Source: JABCPE02 sp963518845 (lineage in GTDB: Bacteria > Bacteroidota > Bacteroidia > Flavobacteriales > Weeksellaceae). From it: a stretch of 5,310 nt of DNA. Below the pieces are notes generated by a model, which saw nothing but the letters and a program-made list of their open reading frames with translations, did not search any database and was not told where the DNA came from. The first letter of the stretch is position 1. Each line of letters opens with the position of its first letter. The stretch lies in the NCBI GenBank assembly GCA_963518845.1, contig CAUQKV010000051.1, forward strand, positions 1-5,310, read 5' to 3'. A program made the position numbers and the translations under genes. Of this stretch, positions 5,275 to 5,310 are shown one piece after another.

Positions 5275-5310
5275 ATGAAATTTAAACTACTACATTTTGT
5301 TTTTTTCTTT
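5275..5310 (+). CDS. Exported protein, N-terminal fragment (function unknown)
   Basis: Only the first 12 codons lie in the window: MKFKLLHFVFFF. Two lysines followed by a leucine/phenylalanine-rich stretch look like the start of a Sec signal peptide or a membrane helix. An ATG five bases earlier (5270) is in another frame and meets a stop after two codons, so 5275 is the only usable start. A TAnnTTTG box 21 bases upstream supports a real gene start. Nothing can be said about function. Confidence 0.6.
   Translation, partial: MKFKLLHFVFFF

Overview
The window looks like chromosomal DNA from a Flavobacteriia member of the Bacteroidota, most likely the Chryseobacterium / Weeksellaceae group. Four observations support this. 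The block rpmB - rpmG - DUF4295 - (extra gene) - ftsY - thiamine pyrophosphokinase is a Bacteroidota arrangement. DUF4295 is essentially restricted to that phylum. Upstream elements match the Bacteroidota -7 promoter consensus TAnnTTTG. Starts are preceded by A/T-rich leaders without clear Shine-Dalgarno sequences. The genus is an inference from the feel of the protein sequences, not from a search.

Layout, read mostly on the minus strand from right to left: lnt (apolipoprotein N-acyltransferase, 4739-3132); the ribosomal unit rpmB (bL28), rpmG (bL33) and a 50-residue DUF4295 gene (3047-2449), closed by a strong intrinsic terminator (2423-2392); an AT-rich gene for an unrecognised exported protein (2361-1693); ftsY (1688-732), which overlaps a thiamine pyrophosphokinase gene by one base (732-115); and the first 36 codons of an unrecognised secreted protein that runs off the left edge (109-1). 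On the plus strand a VanZ-like membrane protein gene (4795-5208) diverges from lnt. A second plus-strand gene with an export signal begins at 5275 and runs off the right edge.

Functionally this is mostly housekeeping: translation (bL28, bL33, DUF4295), co-translational membrane targeting (FtsY, the SRP receptor), lipoprotein maturation (Lnt) and cofactor synthesis (thiamine diphosphate). No mobile element, CRISPR array, tRNA or rRNA is visible, and no stretch longer than 300 bases lacks a gene.

I did not find a clearly new multi-gene system. The points most worth a second look are three. One is the low-GC exported protein gene lodged between the ribosomal-unit terminator and ftsY. Another is a 20-bp inverted repeat between lnt and the VanZ-like gene that carries a -7 promoter element for each direction. 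The third is the consistent use of TAnnTTTG boxes 18-23 bases before start codons.
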